The notes below the pieces were generated by a model, which did not search any database, had not been told where the DNA came from, and saw only the letters and a program-made list of their open reading frames with translations. A stretch of 64,000 bases of DNA, taken from Seriola aureovittata (lineage: Eukaryota > Chordata > Actinopteri > Carangiformes > Carangidae). This document shows, in pieces, positions 1 to 57,242 of the stretch. Numbering within the stretch: the first letter of the stretch is position 1; every line of letters starts with the position of its first letter. The DNA lies in the NCBI RefSeq assembly GCF_021018895.1, contig NC_079377.1, positions 8,314,501 to 8,378,500 on the forward strand, written 5' to 3'. A program made the translations under genes and the position numbers.

Positions 1-307
1 CATTCATAGTATTTTCTGCAACTAAGCAACCAACTGCAGACCAGACAATCTGCTTCTTGTTTACACCGGCATATGCATGCCCAGTGTACCTGAATGGTCA
101 TGTGATATGTGTTTTCTAGTGTTAGTATTGACAATTATTATTATTATTTTTTTTATCATTATTTCTGATACAGACTAAAACGCTTTGTTTTTGTTTTAAA
201 ATGAAAACGTAGTAGTGTGGGCGTAGCTCAAGTCAAGTACTGTGCACATTTTTGAGATTTTTCTTTGCACCAGCTAGCCTAGTTGTGTGTATGTCATATG
301 TACTTAC
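1..307 (-). other. intron after exon 16, partial
   Basis: This is the 5' part of the next sipa1l2 intron, beginning with donor gtaagt at 307. It is AT-rich, with T and TTA runs at 125-165. I see no coding sequence. Confidence 0.8.
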
Positions 308-44412
<44,105 letters not shown>

Positions 44413-44682
44413 ATCCTGCTGGCAGACTCCTTGAAGAGCGGACTTTCAGGACCCTGCTTCATTACATCATGTGATTTGCTCACTGGTGAGTGGAGGAGGA
44501 GCCTCTTTCCTGAGTCAATGAAGCAGCCGTCGTCATAACTCACAGAAGGCGGCTGGCTCGACGTTCGACACACAGCATTTGGATGTCAAGGACAAGTGTC
44601 TGAGGAGCGCTGAGGCACAGCGGAGCGGGGTCTTTTCTCACAGCGTGCCGCCAACGCAGAACGACAGCTGGAACAGTTGGAT
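44413..44682 (-). other. sipa1l2: sipa1l2 5' untranslated segment, start set by an acceptor-like site
   Basis: On the minus strand a T/G-rich tract ending gtgccgtag (acceptor AG at 44684-44683) lies 270 bases before the ATG. It would make 44682-44413 the untranslated part of a spliced exon. The segment 44520-44680 is clearly denser in CpG than its surroundings (clusters at ctcgacgttcga and gtgccgccaacg), so a transcription start inside it is the alternative. An in-frame TGA at 44446-44448 confirms it is untranslated. Confidence 0.55.
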
Positions 44683-45515
44683 CTACGGCACAAAAACAAA
44701 AACACAAAAGTAAACGTTAACACACAGCGAGTGGGTTTCAACACTGTAAGTGAGACATTTTCATTTAAAACATAAGAAGCAGTTTATATTCCACAAAAAG
44801 AGCCCAAAACAGCAGATTGAGTTCAGCTATAAAAATGATCATACTTCTGACCTGAATTGTCTGTACCCAGTTATCTGGTAATAAACTCCCACCATTAGGG
44901 AAGTAGGGCTGTATTAGTTTTGGAACTATGTAGAGCATATCGAGTACGGTTAATTAGTGTATTCGAGGAGTTGGTGCCATTATGGGTTTATAACAAGATA
45001 GATGCATATCTTTGTTGGTACTTCCAGCCAATGCCTAACAGATGGTGGTGAAGCAAATTACAGCAACAAGAGGCAGATGTTCAGCTAAATGTTCGCATGT
45101 AGCAAGATCTCATCCAGCCGCTTGCAGCATCATCAAGCCAGCAAATTATACAGTAGGGATAGTGTTGCATATTCAATGCCAATTCCACTTCGCCTTTTTA
45201 TCTGATGGAGTTGGTTATGAGGAAAATTAACACGAACCTGATGAAGTAAATTGGCTATGACAAATAAAAACCACATATGCAATAATTTAACTGGGATATG
45301 AGGTTGTAGTCCACGCCACAGTAACGCGAGAGGAGGAAGTTTGAAGGTTTACCCTTTCCTCTTGTTTGGTTATGTTCAACTGGGGAAATAATAAACAGAC
45401 AAAAGGCTGACATCAGCAGCTTTATTCATTAACCTGAACATCTGAGGACAAAGAGAAGGAGAGTGAAGACATTGTCCTTGAAAAGCTGCTTCATTCCCTC
45501 TTGGGTAATTCAAAT

Positions 45516-45516
<1 letters not shown>

Positions 45517-45562
<46 letters not shown>
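45517..45562. repeat. CA microsatellite, 23 units
   Basis: An uninterrupted AC run about 830 bases upstream of the 5' untranslated segment. Confidence 0.98.
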
Positions 45563-45564
<2 letters not shown>

Positions 45565-46101
45565 TAAACTTGCATGGTTTTCATTTTTATCCATAAGTAA
45601 TATCCCTGAACATCAGCCATGTGTAGACTTTTGTTTCACCAAGTTGGTCATATAGTCTCGCTCAACTGTGGAAAACGATTCGACACAGACAATATAATAG
45701 AGACGCTAACAGAGACTGCACTGTGTACTGACGCTGAACGCACAACTTTTAAGAGGAAATGAGCAACTCCAGATAAACACAAGAAGGTTCCTCTCACATC
45801 GATCCCACGCCATACCATACCATTAGGGTGTACTGTATGTCCTGTGGGGCTAAGTGAGTGAGGTGTAACACTGGATTCATCTCCTCAAACCCTGACTTCT
45901 GCATGGAAGATCACACCACACCATACCGCAAAAGAGGCTGCAAGTCTTCCTATATTGACCTAAATGCTTTTTTCTTGTTCTTTGAGGGTGGTGATGTGCC
46001 TCATTTCTCCTAGTACTGCAATCATGTGAAAAGCCCATGAGTTACCCAGTAAACCCCACACATTAGAGAGAGCAGGGTAGTGAACCGCTAGTTTTTTTCC
46101 C

Positions 46102-46123
46102 TTTTTTTTTTTTTTTTTTTTTT
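46102..46123. repeat. T homopolymer, 22 bases
   Basis: An uninterrupted T run, preceded by a shorter one. Confidence 0.95.
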
Positions 46124-48373
46124 GCTTCAGTGAGGAGGAAGAGTCTTGTTAAAGCTATTCTCTTTGTACGGTTTCACTGTGAACATGCAAGATAAAGTTG
46201 AGCCCAGCGTCCACTGGCCTTTAATACAGCTTCAGTCCGCAGACAACTGTTTACATTTCTCTGTCATTTACTGTTAAGGAGGAGGATGAACTATTTTGGG
46301 AGGAAAATGTGGGCCACATCAAGATTAGCTTCAAGCCAGACTCTGCAAAATACTCTCGGGACGAGTGGGAAACATTGTAATAATAAAGTATGCGCCTCTG
46401 CCTGGGCCAAATACAGGTTAATGCATTCATGACCCAAATGTGTAGAAACAGACTGATAATGATATCGTCTCAGTTCGGTCTCCTGCCAAACTTCCCACAA
46501 TCTTCTCTGTCTCTCTCTCTGGTTTGGTTTTGAACACAGCTTCATTCACACTGTGAAACTGTGTGTAGTGTCACTGTAATTTAACACAAGGCTTAGATAT
46601 TATGTTGTGTCATGTGAATGCATGATGTAGTGACGAGAACTGTTCTGGGAATATGTTGCACTTGGCAAATGATGAATAATGGATTATCTGACTGGCTGCA
46701 TCGCAGAGAACAAGGCCAAAGCTGCTCATTTTCAATAGACTATTGCTGTCGTACTTCTACACTCTCACCTGCTATTTTGAGTGCATAAGTGCGTTTACGT
46801 TGACAAGTATGGCAACATGCACTGCACTATAAGTTGTTGCTCTCAAATTGGGAAAAAGAAAAGAAATTTAGTTGTAAAACCATGGACACCTCTCACCCTC
46901 AATGGTAGCCATAATGGCTATGTGATGGAAGGCGAGGGGCCACCTAGATATTTTCAAACTTGAAAACTTGAAAACGTCAAAACAGCGACTGAGGAAGGCA
47001 GAAACGTGATTATGAACACCAGTGGCTGCGTAATTTCCATGTCATATGACACAGGGAGCATACAAAGGCAAGTAAAACCTGCAAGTTAAATCAAGTGAAC
47101 AAAGCAGTCTGCATGTGGGTGACAATTGTGGTCAGATGTTGCGACCATCATTTCCGGTGAAAGCACAACAGCAGTGTTTGAATTAGGGCAACAGTACCCT
47201 GTTGGAATTGTAAGTGTAAGTGTACACAGTGTACGAAATGCGAGTGTCGTGACTGAAGTATCCGCTTCGACAACGCAGATGTGTGTGGCTGAAAAAAGCC
47301 AAAGTAGTTTGGTTTTTGATTTCTAAATAAAGCAAAAAAGCAAATTCTCCTGCTCAAAAACCGGTATACCTACATCTGATACAGCCTAATCTCACAGGTT
47401 GGTGCTTGAACCATACACACATATACCAAAGTGCTAGTGTAACCAAGGACCAATCTACAGTAAATATTCTATTTTTATTTTTTTAAACTGACCACTAAAT
47501 GAAATGTGAAGATGTTTATTTAACCGTGTCTATGTGGTGTGGTGTGAATTTTGTAAACAATATTATCGTTTCTGAAATTTGGTGATTTTTATTTCATGAC
47601 TTGGGAAATGCAAAATCAGTGGAAAAGTGAGTCCACTGCTTCAAACCTTCAAACAACAAATATCCATCACCCCAAGACACCATGTGAAATATCCTGCGGC
47701 CAAAACAAACAAAGAATCTTATTTTTAAAAAATATGCTGAACAGTTTTTCTTGTATCTTCTATTCTTGCTGATGGACATTTATCTTAGGTTTCTCCAGTC
47801 ATCCAACATTCATCTCAGGCCTCTTTCCCAGACATGACAGGGAGCAGAAGTGAGCACGGCGTTCATGCTGACCAACACCCAAATGTCAAGTGATGACTGA
47901 ACACTGTCTTTTCACACTCAGAATTAGAGCAAGTGACAGCAAAATGTGCCACCTGTGCAAACAGCTTTATCAATGGTGACACTCCAGCAGAGGCTTTTAC
48001 GGATGACTGACAACAGGGAGAACAAAGAAAGTGACATACTGTAATCTCAATGCATGAGAAGAAAACAGTGTGAGTGACTTCTCACAGCAGCCTATGCTGT
48101 GCAGCACAAAAGGATAGAGGGGTGTTATGCTGCTAATATACACAAACAAAAGTCAAAGCTTAACATTTCTTTATCATCACTGTTAGCACACCATGAAAAA
48201 AATGGACAAACATCAAGCTATACACCCAGCAATAAAATAAATAAATAAAAGCACATCAGTGCAAATATTCCCACCTTTAAAAGCACATTACTTAAAATGT
48301 TTTCATTCTTGGCAGTTTTATACAGTGTCCTGTGTGCCTCATATCTCTTTACCAATGGGAGGGAATTCATAGT

Positions 48374-48392
48374 AAAAAAAAAAAAAAAAAAA
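48374..48392. repeat. A homopolymer, 19 bases
   Basis: An uninterrupted A run with no recognisable retroposed gene upstream of it. Confidence 0.95.
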
Positions 48393-51300
48393 CTAAGCAG
48401 GAGACTAGTGTGTTTACATTCGTACTATCCAGACTGTGTTGCTACATAGGGTCAGGAAAGGGTGAGCTGGCCTTTATTTCATGTCGAGGACAGGGCAGGA
48501 TAAACCAGTGAACATGGTGGTCTGTGTTTCCCTTTCCTTCCCTCTATTAGCTACTTTCCCTGTGACAGTGATAAATGAACACAGTCGCACCACGTCTCAT
48601 TCCACATCCAACCCCCAGCTCCCTCGACCAGTGGAGAGTGCCACAAGCTCCGTGGTCAGCAGAATCTATCTTCTGCATGACCTGGAGGAGGCTGTTTTTC
48701 TGTCCTTTCCTTTGTGGCTGTGTGTACATGGGAGGCAGCAGATGGAGGGTGGGCGGTCTGCTTTTGCTAACAGCCCTTTATTACTGAAGTAATGCATCGC
48801 CATTATGGGTGTTTAAGACACAAGGCCCGGTGAACAGGGGGAAGGGATGGAGAAGGAGAGATGGGAGAGGAAGAGAGGCCTAATTACAGTAATGAACTCA
48901 TTTTCTGTCTCTGATGTTGGATATTCTGTCTTTCATCTTGGTTCATCCAGAGAGGAGTGGCCCAGCGGTTCTGCCAGGTCTTAAAATAATCCTCTGACAC
49001 TGTGGCCTGATTAAAGGGCCGGCAGATATTAATACGCTGTCAGAAAAGTGAACGTGTTCTGTCCACCATCCTGAGATTAATACTCTACTGTCACTGATGG
49101 GCCATGTCACCAGAGGAGGACACACAGCATGATGTCAGCCAACTATGACAGACCGGCAGACTTCTCATTAGTCACTTCTACAACTCCTACACAACTGTCA
49201 CAGCGAGAGGACGTCCCTCTGCAAAAAGCTGTGGACTGTCTTTTTGTTGGGTTTGGGTGCAGCTCACTTGCAGTTGTTGCTCCAAAGATACTTGAAGTGA
49301 TGATGAAGAAAAATGCAAACGGGATTTATGGAAATTAAGTCATGATGCAAGAATGTTCTACAAAACAGCACAGCATACATTAACACTGAATCGTTAATTG
49401 ATGCCAGTTGCAAACACATTTTTAAAACAACATTATTAAGACTAATCCACTCTGAGCTTCAGAAAATTAGGCACATACTCTATGCTCAAAAAGCAGGGGC
49501 ATGTCATTAGCCGTTTAAAAAATATTCCTGTGAAGAATGCAAAACCCTTTACATGTCTGATTTGTTGTCATTTCAGGTAGCAATGACTCTCCAAAAAGCC
49601 AAACATGTCACATAATAAGACGTCCTGGATTTTTCAAAATATCATGCGCTGCATCAACTGGATGACCTGATGTTGCGCAGGTTTTGTGAATTGCATGTTA
49701 AAATTGCAGGAAGTCACCAAGATGTCACAATTATTTGTGCAAAAATATCAAGATTTGCATATGTGTGGCTGTATGTTACGGTCAGTGCACCCATAATGCA
49801 TGAATACAGAATAATGTAATGACAAAGCCTTGTGTTATTGTATTATTCAGTACCACTGGCAAAGCTGAAGAAAGGACTAGAGGCACATGGGCTTCAAATG
49901 AGGCAAATGAGGCTTTTCTCATTCTTGAATTTTCACATTCCTCTAAAATGTGGCGCCCTTCACTGTTGCACCTCAGGTCAAAGTAAAACATGTTTATTTA
50001 GCCCCAACCAAGCTGCCGGGCCACTCTGAGCCCTGGGGTGAACGTGGACCTGTGATTATGTCCAATTATCTTTAATGAAGCCCTGTGTAATTGAGCCATA
50101 TTAATACTCCTCTGTGATTTGCGAGCAGGAAGTAGTAGCTGGCCTTGTCCCCAAGACGCCTCGACCTCCAGAGCTGAGGCCAAAACACGATGCAGTCATC
50201 CTCCCCTCCCACAGCCAAATTAGGGTGCAATGTAGGTTAGAGGCCAAGACGATTACACCAATTTTCCAGCTCATGGACTTCATCATATAGGCTAGTGAGT
50301 CAGGCAGCATTACTATGTGAAGCAAATTTACAAGTCCATGTCAGTGTATTCACAACCCCATTTGTTTTAGTTTCTTGTTACCTGCCTTCTACTGTTTTTC
50401 TTCCTTTTTTTTTTTTCCTTGAGATGCTGCAGTCAGTCAGAGATTTGGATGTGTCACACTGTGTTTATCATTAACACAGAGGAAGGAAAAAATCCAAGCG
50501 GAAAGCAAACAAACCTGAAGGCACGTTGCTTATGCTTCACTGCCCACCATTTGATTCCTCAATAAACTTACAATCAAAACAATGAATCACATTCCATGTC
50601 ACTCCACACTCAAATCCGATCAAATTTACGCTGCCCACGGTGTTAGTGTTTCGCCCTCTGAGGAGTTGATTTAAAACAACGTGGGAGCTGTTTTCAATCC
50701 TCTATTGTGAGCAGCTGTTCCAACCTTGTGGTGGGAATGGGAGGGGTACATGCAATGGTTTTTGGGCAGGATAGATATTAAATTCATCACACTTGCAGCA
50801 AGAGAAGGAGGGGTATAACTGCACCAAACACAAGCATCGCCGATCTGATGAAAATCTGTGTTTCTGCTTCACTGGAGCGATTCTTTACCTTAACTGGGTT
50901 ATTGCAAAGGAGAATGCGAGGTTAAGAAAAGGAGTGAAAGTGGTGAAGCAGGAAGAAAAAAACAAGAACGGGAGCTTTGCCAAACCTTGCTCAAAAGAGA
51001 TTCATGCAATTAAACCACAGAACCAATTAATTGGGCGATGTTATCCTTGAGAGTTCATTACTGGGGCCTGGGAAACCAGGCATACCATCCTCCCCAAGTG
51101 CCTCCATAACCAGAAAGGACACTTGTAAGGGGGTGTTCGGACTGAGTGTGCATGCGTATACCACTGCTCACAGCAACCGAGACTATGAACGTATGGGCCA
51201 AAGAAGACCAAATGCACCATTCAGCTTCTTCCTCTTTCATCTACTGGTCCCACAATTCAACCTCACAACGGGGAGGAATCTCCCACCAGCTGACACTCAA

Positions 51301-53747
51301 ATTAGCACTGATGCTAAAGCCCTGCCATTAATGGCCAATCCCACCCCTTCCTGTACGCAGCGATAACTCACTATTTCTGAGCCGGTAAGAACCCAATCAT
51401 CAAACTCCACCCTCTCTTATTGTGCTCAGACCACCAACTGAACACCCTGATGTGCCAATATTGCCTGCAGGGAGTAAGGGTGAGATTTTAATGGCCACTG
51501 TGAATGGAGGGTTTCACCCTCAGTGGGAGGTAAGGAAACCAATGAAATGAGTTCCAACCAGCTGCATTAGCGAGTCTGATGTGTGGAAACTAACAGGAAA
51601 CCATATTCATCCTAGTTATCCTTTAAAATATTCACATGGATGAGAATTTAACAGCCACAGATGCTTAATATTTTTTAGGTTAAGTGGGGTTGAGTAAGTA
51701 ATAAGCTACAGAATTAAAAATACCACTTCACTAGTGATGGGCAGCAATGTGACAGCATCATCCATTTGAGAGGATATATGGATGCGACTGTCAGTAAACA
51801 AACAGAAAAATTCACCCTCCACTTGCCCACTGGTCTCCCTGAATCACTTCCTGTCTTTTTGAGCTCTGGTATACTCAATCCGAAATCAAATGTGGCTGTT
51901 GAAAATGGTTGGGGGGGAATTGAGGTCTGTCCTTGCTGAGGAAATGCGTAGATGCACCAGCTCCAACTAATAGTTACAGGAAGGAGAAGCCTGGAGATGG
52001 AGATGATGAGTTTATTCCCTTAACCAAACAAGGAGACAGGTACAGACGGAAGAGGTGAATGTGCGCCAGCTATTTTGATCAAGTGCCAAAAACAAGTGAC
52101 CCTTTTCATTAAATTATATCTATTAATCATTTTCATAAGTCAATTAAATTAATTAACAAGCAATATGCAGTCCAACTCAATAGGCTTGTCATTTATTTAA
52201 TTACATTAGAAGTGTATTTCAAAGGACAGATTTTGACACATTCTGTTTTCAGGTTTCTGCGAATGCTAAACTCCAGTGCATTACCAGTGCTTCTTATCTA
52301 ATCTCGGCAGTATGAAAGGTGATACAAAGACACAAGTACGAGCTGCTAAAGACAACTACAACAGCCTTGGTAGATCCTTGTGAACAAACATATTAATGGA
52401 ATTAATTTCTTTGCCTTGGAATTATTGATATTTGGTGTCACATCAACACATAAAACATGCAACATGCAATCACATGACATTTTCAAACAGCTAGGGGTGC
52501 TTTTCTACTTTTGAAAGTACCTACTCATTTCCGTTTGACAGCCAGTGTAATGTGTGCTGTGTCCTGCCAAGCTAAAAATCTCCGAGTGAAAGCTTGAGAG
52601 TGTCATGTCATCACCACTGACCATCCTGACATGATCCAATTTACCTGGCAATGCCCACAAACACACACAGTGAGGGGCTGAGCAGAGGCAGCATCTGCAG
52701 GAGCGAGACGATTAGAGGCTTTTTGTTTACATCTCGGCGCACACAGACCCGAGTTGACCCAACAGCAGAAGAACAGTCAGTAGAAGAGATAAAAAAGGAG
52801 GTCAGACAGCACAGAGTAAACATATACGCTCACTGTCTCATCTTTTCCACAGCGCTGGGCCTCACAATGCACTGTGGGAAATGCCCACATTCGCTAATGC
52901 CCAGTCATTGCCCCAGGTGCGCAGACTTACGGACAACACAGCCCTGATCAAACAAGCACTGCAGCGTCTGCAGGAGTCTAACTTCTAGCAAGAGCGCTGC
53001 ATCAAAAGACGCTCTGTGCGCTCTGTCTGCGTTTTGATCTATATAAAACTCAACTAAAAAATCCTTTCACTTGTTTCTCTTCTGGATTGAGCAGACCAGA
53101 CAGGAATCTCTGCAAAAGGGAAGTTGCTTCATACCAGAATAAGACTTCAATACATCCAAAACACCCAAGGAAAACCAAACAGCTTTCCACAGACAACAGC
53201 TGGAATACAAGAGGCCGGGGATATATGTTATGATCTGCACTGTCTGATATTTGCTCCTGTGGCTACGAGATCACTGCCCTCCAACAGTCATCTCGCCACA
53301 CCTCATCTGCCAACAGTTATGTTCAGACACGTAAAATTAAACAAAAGATAGCTGTTTGCTTTGCAATGGACTTTGTTGTTTGGACTGGTGGTTATTTCTA
53401 GCCATTGTCTTATCGTAGAGGCAGCTTATGTGAACACGAGGCTTGTTTTCCTACACCAGTGCACCCCTGAGCCTGCTCCGCTTCATGCTAGCAGTAGCTC
53501 CATCTGGAATGTGCTGGCTGCAGCTGAGTCTAAAGCACAGGGGTCACCCGTGATCTGACTCCATTCCACTTGGTTCAGGGAGCAGTACGTGTTTACCCAA
53601 CAGAAACTGCAAAATGGTAAATTCTTTTCATTTCCTGCACAACGTTCAAATCTCATAATAGCGACCATATGCTTTGTTACAGACAAAGAAAAAAAGGGGT
53701 CTGCCAGAAAAGAAACACCACGGTTGTGCATAGAAGCCAGCGAACTA

Positions 53748-53784
53748 GAAGAAGAAGAAGAAGAAGAAGAAGAAGAAGAAGAAG
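53748..53784. repeat. GAA microsatellite, 12 units
   Basis: An uninterrupted GAA run. It creates spurious Glu-, Arg- and Ser-rich frames on both strands. Confidence 0.97.
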
Positions 53785-55870
53785 GGGAAGTCAAGGTGAA
53801 TCTAATTATGTGAATACTGATTCACTCAACATGACTGCAGATATCTTTCTCTGGAAACATCAATTGAGTCTTTCAAAGTAATTGATTGTATTGTGAAGCA
53901 CCACAGCATGTCATAAAGCTGTGCATGTAAATGGTTCAAACACAGCATTTATGCCTCTAAAACAATCACCCAGTAGAGTTACTGCATGCTATATTCTTAT
54001 TAAATCACAGGTCTTATTAAAGTGCTTTCAGAGACCTGACTCTTATCACTTGGTTACAACTAAGAGGGAACTTAATTAATCGGTCATTTGTAATTAGTAT
54101 TCCAAGTGAAAACATAAACTACACCTTGTGCACCGAAGCTGCAGCGCTGGAACGACCAACTTTACATGCCAAGATCAACACAACAGCAATTCATCATGTG
54201 GGACCTTAACCGCAGTCCCAACGCTGATGGTAGCTTCAAACACTCACACTCACAGGGTGTGGAGCCGAGCTATGCGGTAAAGTTATGTTATGAAAAGAAA
54301 AGAGCCCCTGTTCTTAAGTTGAACTGAGCCTCAGTAGTAGTAGTGCTGGCTGTAGGTAGTGCGGGAGAGAGGCAGACCTCCTCCTGGCTCAACTGAAAAT
54401 GGGAGTCTCCTGCCCTGTTGCTCTGCCAGCTGGCTAACTGCCCAGCGCCTGCCAGGCAGCACACTGCCATTGTCCTTTAGTTGTTTCAGGGTGATCTGAG
54501 AATTAAAATAGACAGGACAACAGATTTTGCCCCGTTTATTCACATGAGAACAAAGAACAAGCGCCACAGTAAACACAGACCCACAATGCACCAAGTTAAA
54601 AGATTTAAGTGATGTTGTAAACTTGGCTGCGAATAAAGTAGAGAGTCCCCATTCGGATACATAATTAATGAATACTGACTAATATGACTAATAGAATACC
54701 GTGTTATTAGCTGTGTGACTTGCAGGGCTATCATGAAGCACTTAGCCGAATATCAGTTACCATTACGTAATGACCAGTGTTAGTATCACACCCAAGATAC
54801 GCAGGCATCATCTTAGATGTCACTCCCAGAGCCTATTCAGGTCTCACTGTCTGAAGGTCTTGTATGTTCCCAACAGAAGGAGACCGTGTTTGTTCTTGGC
54901 TGCTCCAGTGGAACCCCACAAACAGAGAGCACTGTGCTGTGGCCCGTCTCCAAAAGGGACCATCTGTCCCCCCCAAAAAAACTGGGCCTAGCCACTCTGG
55001 CCTTCGCTGCATTGGGGAGACAGAAAGGGACGTGCAGGGTTGATGTGTCCCAGCAGGCCTCCAGAATAAACCACCACCTATTTCCATCAGCACACATCCC
55101 CCCCTCTGCCACTTCCCAGCAGCCTGCTGCTTTCCCAGCTAACTCCATACCAATGACAGCCTGTCAGCAGAGTGCACTCTCTCAGTGAGAGGAGAGAAAG
55201 AAAACAAGGAGAGGAGGAGAGAAACGGTGAGAAGAGCGCTCTCATCTCGCAAAAGGCAAGCTGTTTAAAGACTTGTGAGGAGTTCAGATCGAAAGCTCTG
55301 AGAACATCCACGATTCTGCTCCTCTACCGAGGTCAGTCAGAGTCCAGATTGTCACATTATCACTGAGAAACAGTGCGGCAGAGGAGGGAAGTAGGTAAGC
55401 TGTGTGACACTGTTAAGACTGAGAACCAACATACGGATGCAAACACATTCACACACATCATTCAGGGAGCAGGATTTATACATGCTGACCAGCTGAGCCA
55501 CTTCAGAATGTGTCAGTGCCATGGACCATCTCCCCCTCCTTTTACTCACTTCAGCAGTACTAATTTTCTTTTCAAAGTTTGGTTTTCACACTTGGTCTGG
55601 TGTTGCTGACAGAAATCTGGCGTAAGAGAGAGAATTTGGATGTCTGGGCAGCAGCTGGAAGCTCCACCGCTGACACAGAATGAGGTTTAGTCACCCGGAG
55701 GATGCAAGGGAAAGATAACTACAACGAGGACAGGCGCAAGCACAGATACAACAGATGAATCACTCGTTTATTCACCTTGGAAGAACTTTTTTTGCCGTGT
55801 CTGCCAGAAACACACACTCACAAATTCCTCCTGTGATACATACCGCAGGCTAGACCGCTCATATTGTCAT

Positions 55871-55900
55871 AAAGTCTTATTGTCTAACCAATAAGACTTT
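55871..55900. repeat. perfect 12-bp inverted repeat
   Basis: The arms aaagtcttattg and caataagacttt are exact reverse complements around the 6-base loop tctaac. Confidence 0.97.
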
Positions 55901-56952
55901 CCTCGCTTTATAGACAGCTTACTCTGCACATAAATGCAAGTAAAACTGAAGCCAATTTGCATTTTTTAGCCTTCACACTTTTTCCTATTAGGCCATTACA
56001 TGAAAAAACAACATTAGACATCAACAGTTGCCATGCTTACCTGATTAAGAGAGTCCTTTTTCATCAGAGCCATAAATCCTAAGAGCAGAGGACACAAAGC
56101 ACCGTGAGCCACTGTGGTAATGAGCCCACTCTGGAGATGCTTTCCAAGTGCATTAAATCCATCAGCCACTTGTTGAGTACAAGCCACCCAAAAAACACAC
56201 AAGGGAGAGAGAAATCCACCACACTTCACAGCAGAAAGCCTCTAAAATAAACAACAGTGCCACAACTCTTCCTCCTGCTCCTTTATCCAATAACTAGTGT
56301 GAGGACAAAATGGAGAAAGAAGAAGTAAAAAAAGACGGAGAGAGTAAAATAAGGACGAGTCTGGCAACCATTGGGGAGTCAATTTAGCGAAATGCATACA
56401 GCTGCCCCTTAATGCACACAACTCTCTCCCTCCCCCTGTGACAAAGCCACCAACAGCTGAATGAGACTGCAACATTAGCATATGTAAGGGAAAGTAGGTG
56501 GCTGTGTTTGGTGGGGGGCCGCGGAGGAGACTGCTGGGTGGTGGTGTTGGTAGTTGGGGGGTGGGGTTGGGGGGTGGAACATGACATTCAGAGCTTCTTT
56601 GGCTGACAGGAAGGACAAGAAAAAAGAGCGGGGAAAAGCTATTGTTCACCAGAAAAGATGCCCAGGTCAAGCCTGTGACCTTCATAGCTCCTTGCGATGG
56701 CTGACATTTGGAGCAGTGGGAGACAGAGGAATTCATTTATCTGTTCCCTGTCACATGAACTGCAGCTTGGTACAAAGGTCTGTCTGACAAACAGAGCAGG
56801 CAGCAACCATGACCAACTTAAACACACTGAGATAAGAGGAGAAAGACATGACCAGAGAGGAGAATAGCCCTTCTTTCAAAACTGATAATCCTTCAATCCA
56901 CATGCCATATGCTGAGTTTGCACATTTTTACCTTCAGCAGAGGCAGGGGCCC

Positions 56953-57242
56953 AGTTCAGACCTGCCATTAACATGCGTCTCGGGTGACCCAATCACCAGA
57001 GGACAGCTCTAAGTACGTCAGTTCACACCTGGCTTTAGACTGTGTCTCCACAACAGTCTCGAGTGACCACTCGAGTGTCAGCGATAGTAGAGTAGGCGGT
57101 CCTTCAATGTTGCCCAGGAAACATTTGCATTCACACTGCTAAAAGAATGTGGCCACATGTGGCCCAGACCACCTCTGAATGCGTTCTGAGCGATCGGATC
57201 TCAAATGCATCCTCAATGCATCCTGGGTGCATTCACACCTGT
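56953..57242. mobile_element. interspersed repeat family R1, copy B
   Basis: This copy runs from gttcagacctgccattaac to gtgcattcacacctgta and aligns with copy A at 28490-29010. The inner part has paired motifs (gttcacacctgg, cattcacactgct, cattcacacctg). It has no coding frame. It is the more compact copy and lacks copy A's middle segment. Confidence 0.75.

Larger units (their letters stand above)
44683..53000. other. 5' intron or upstream region, first part; no gene seen
   Basis: No frame here resembles a known protein. It holds a CA microsatellite (45517-45562), a run of 22 T (46102-46123) and a run of 19 A (48374-48392). If the untranslated exon is spliced, this is probably sipa1l2 intron between untranslated exons. 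Otherwise it is upstream intergenic DNA. Confidence 0.6.

Noticed and set aside
53483..53813. Frames with Ser, Glu or Arg runs on both strands
   Set aside because: They are products of the GAA microsatellite at 53748-53784.
54817..55188. 123-codon plus-strand frame
   Set aside because: Overlapping frames on the other strand are similar in length, no domain is recognised, and there is no splice support. It is likely chance in a GC-richer patch.
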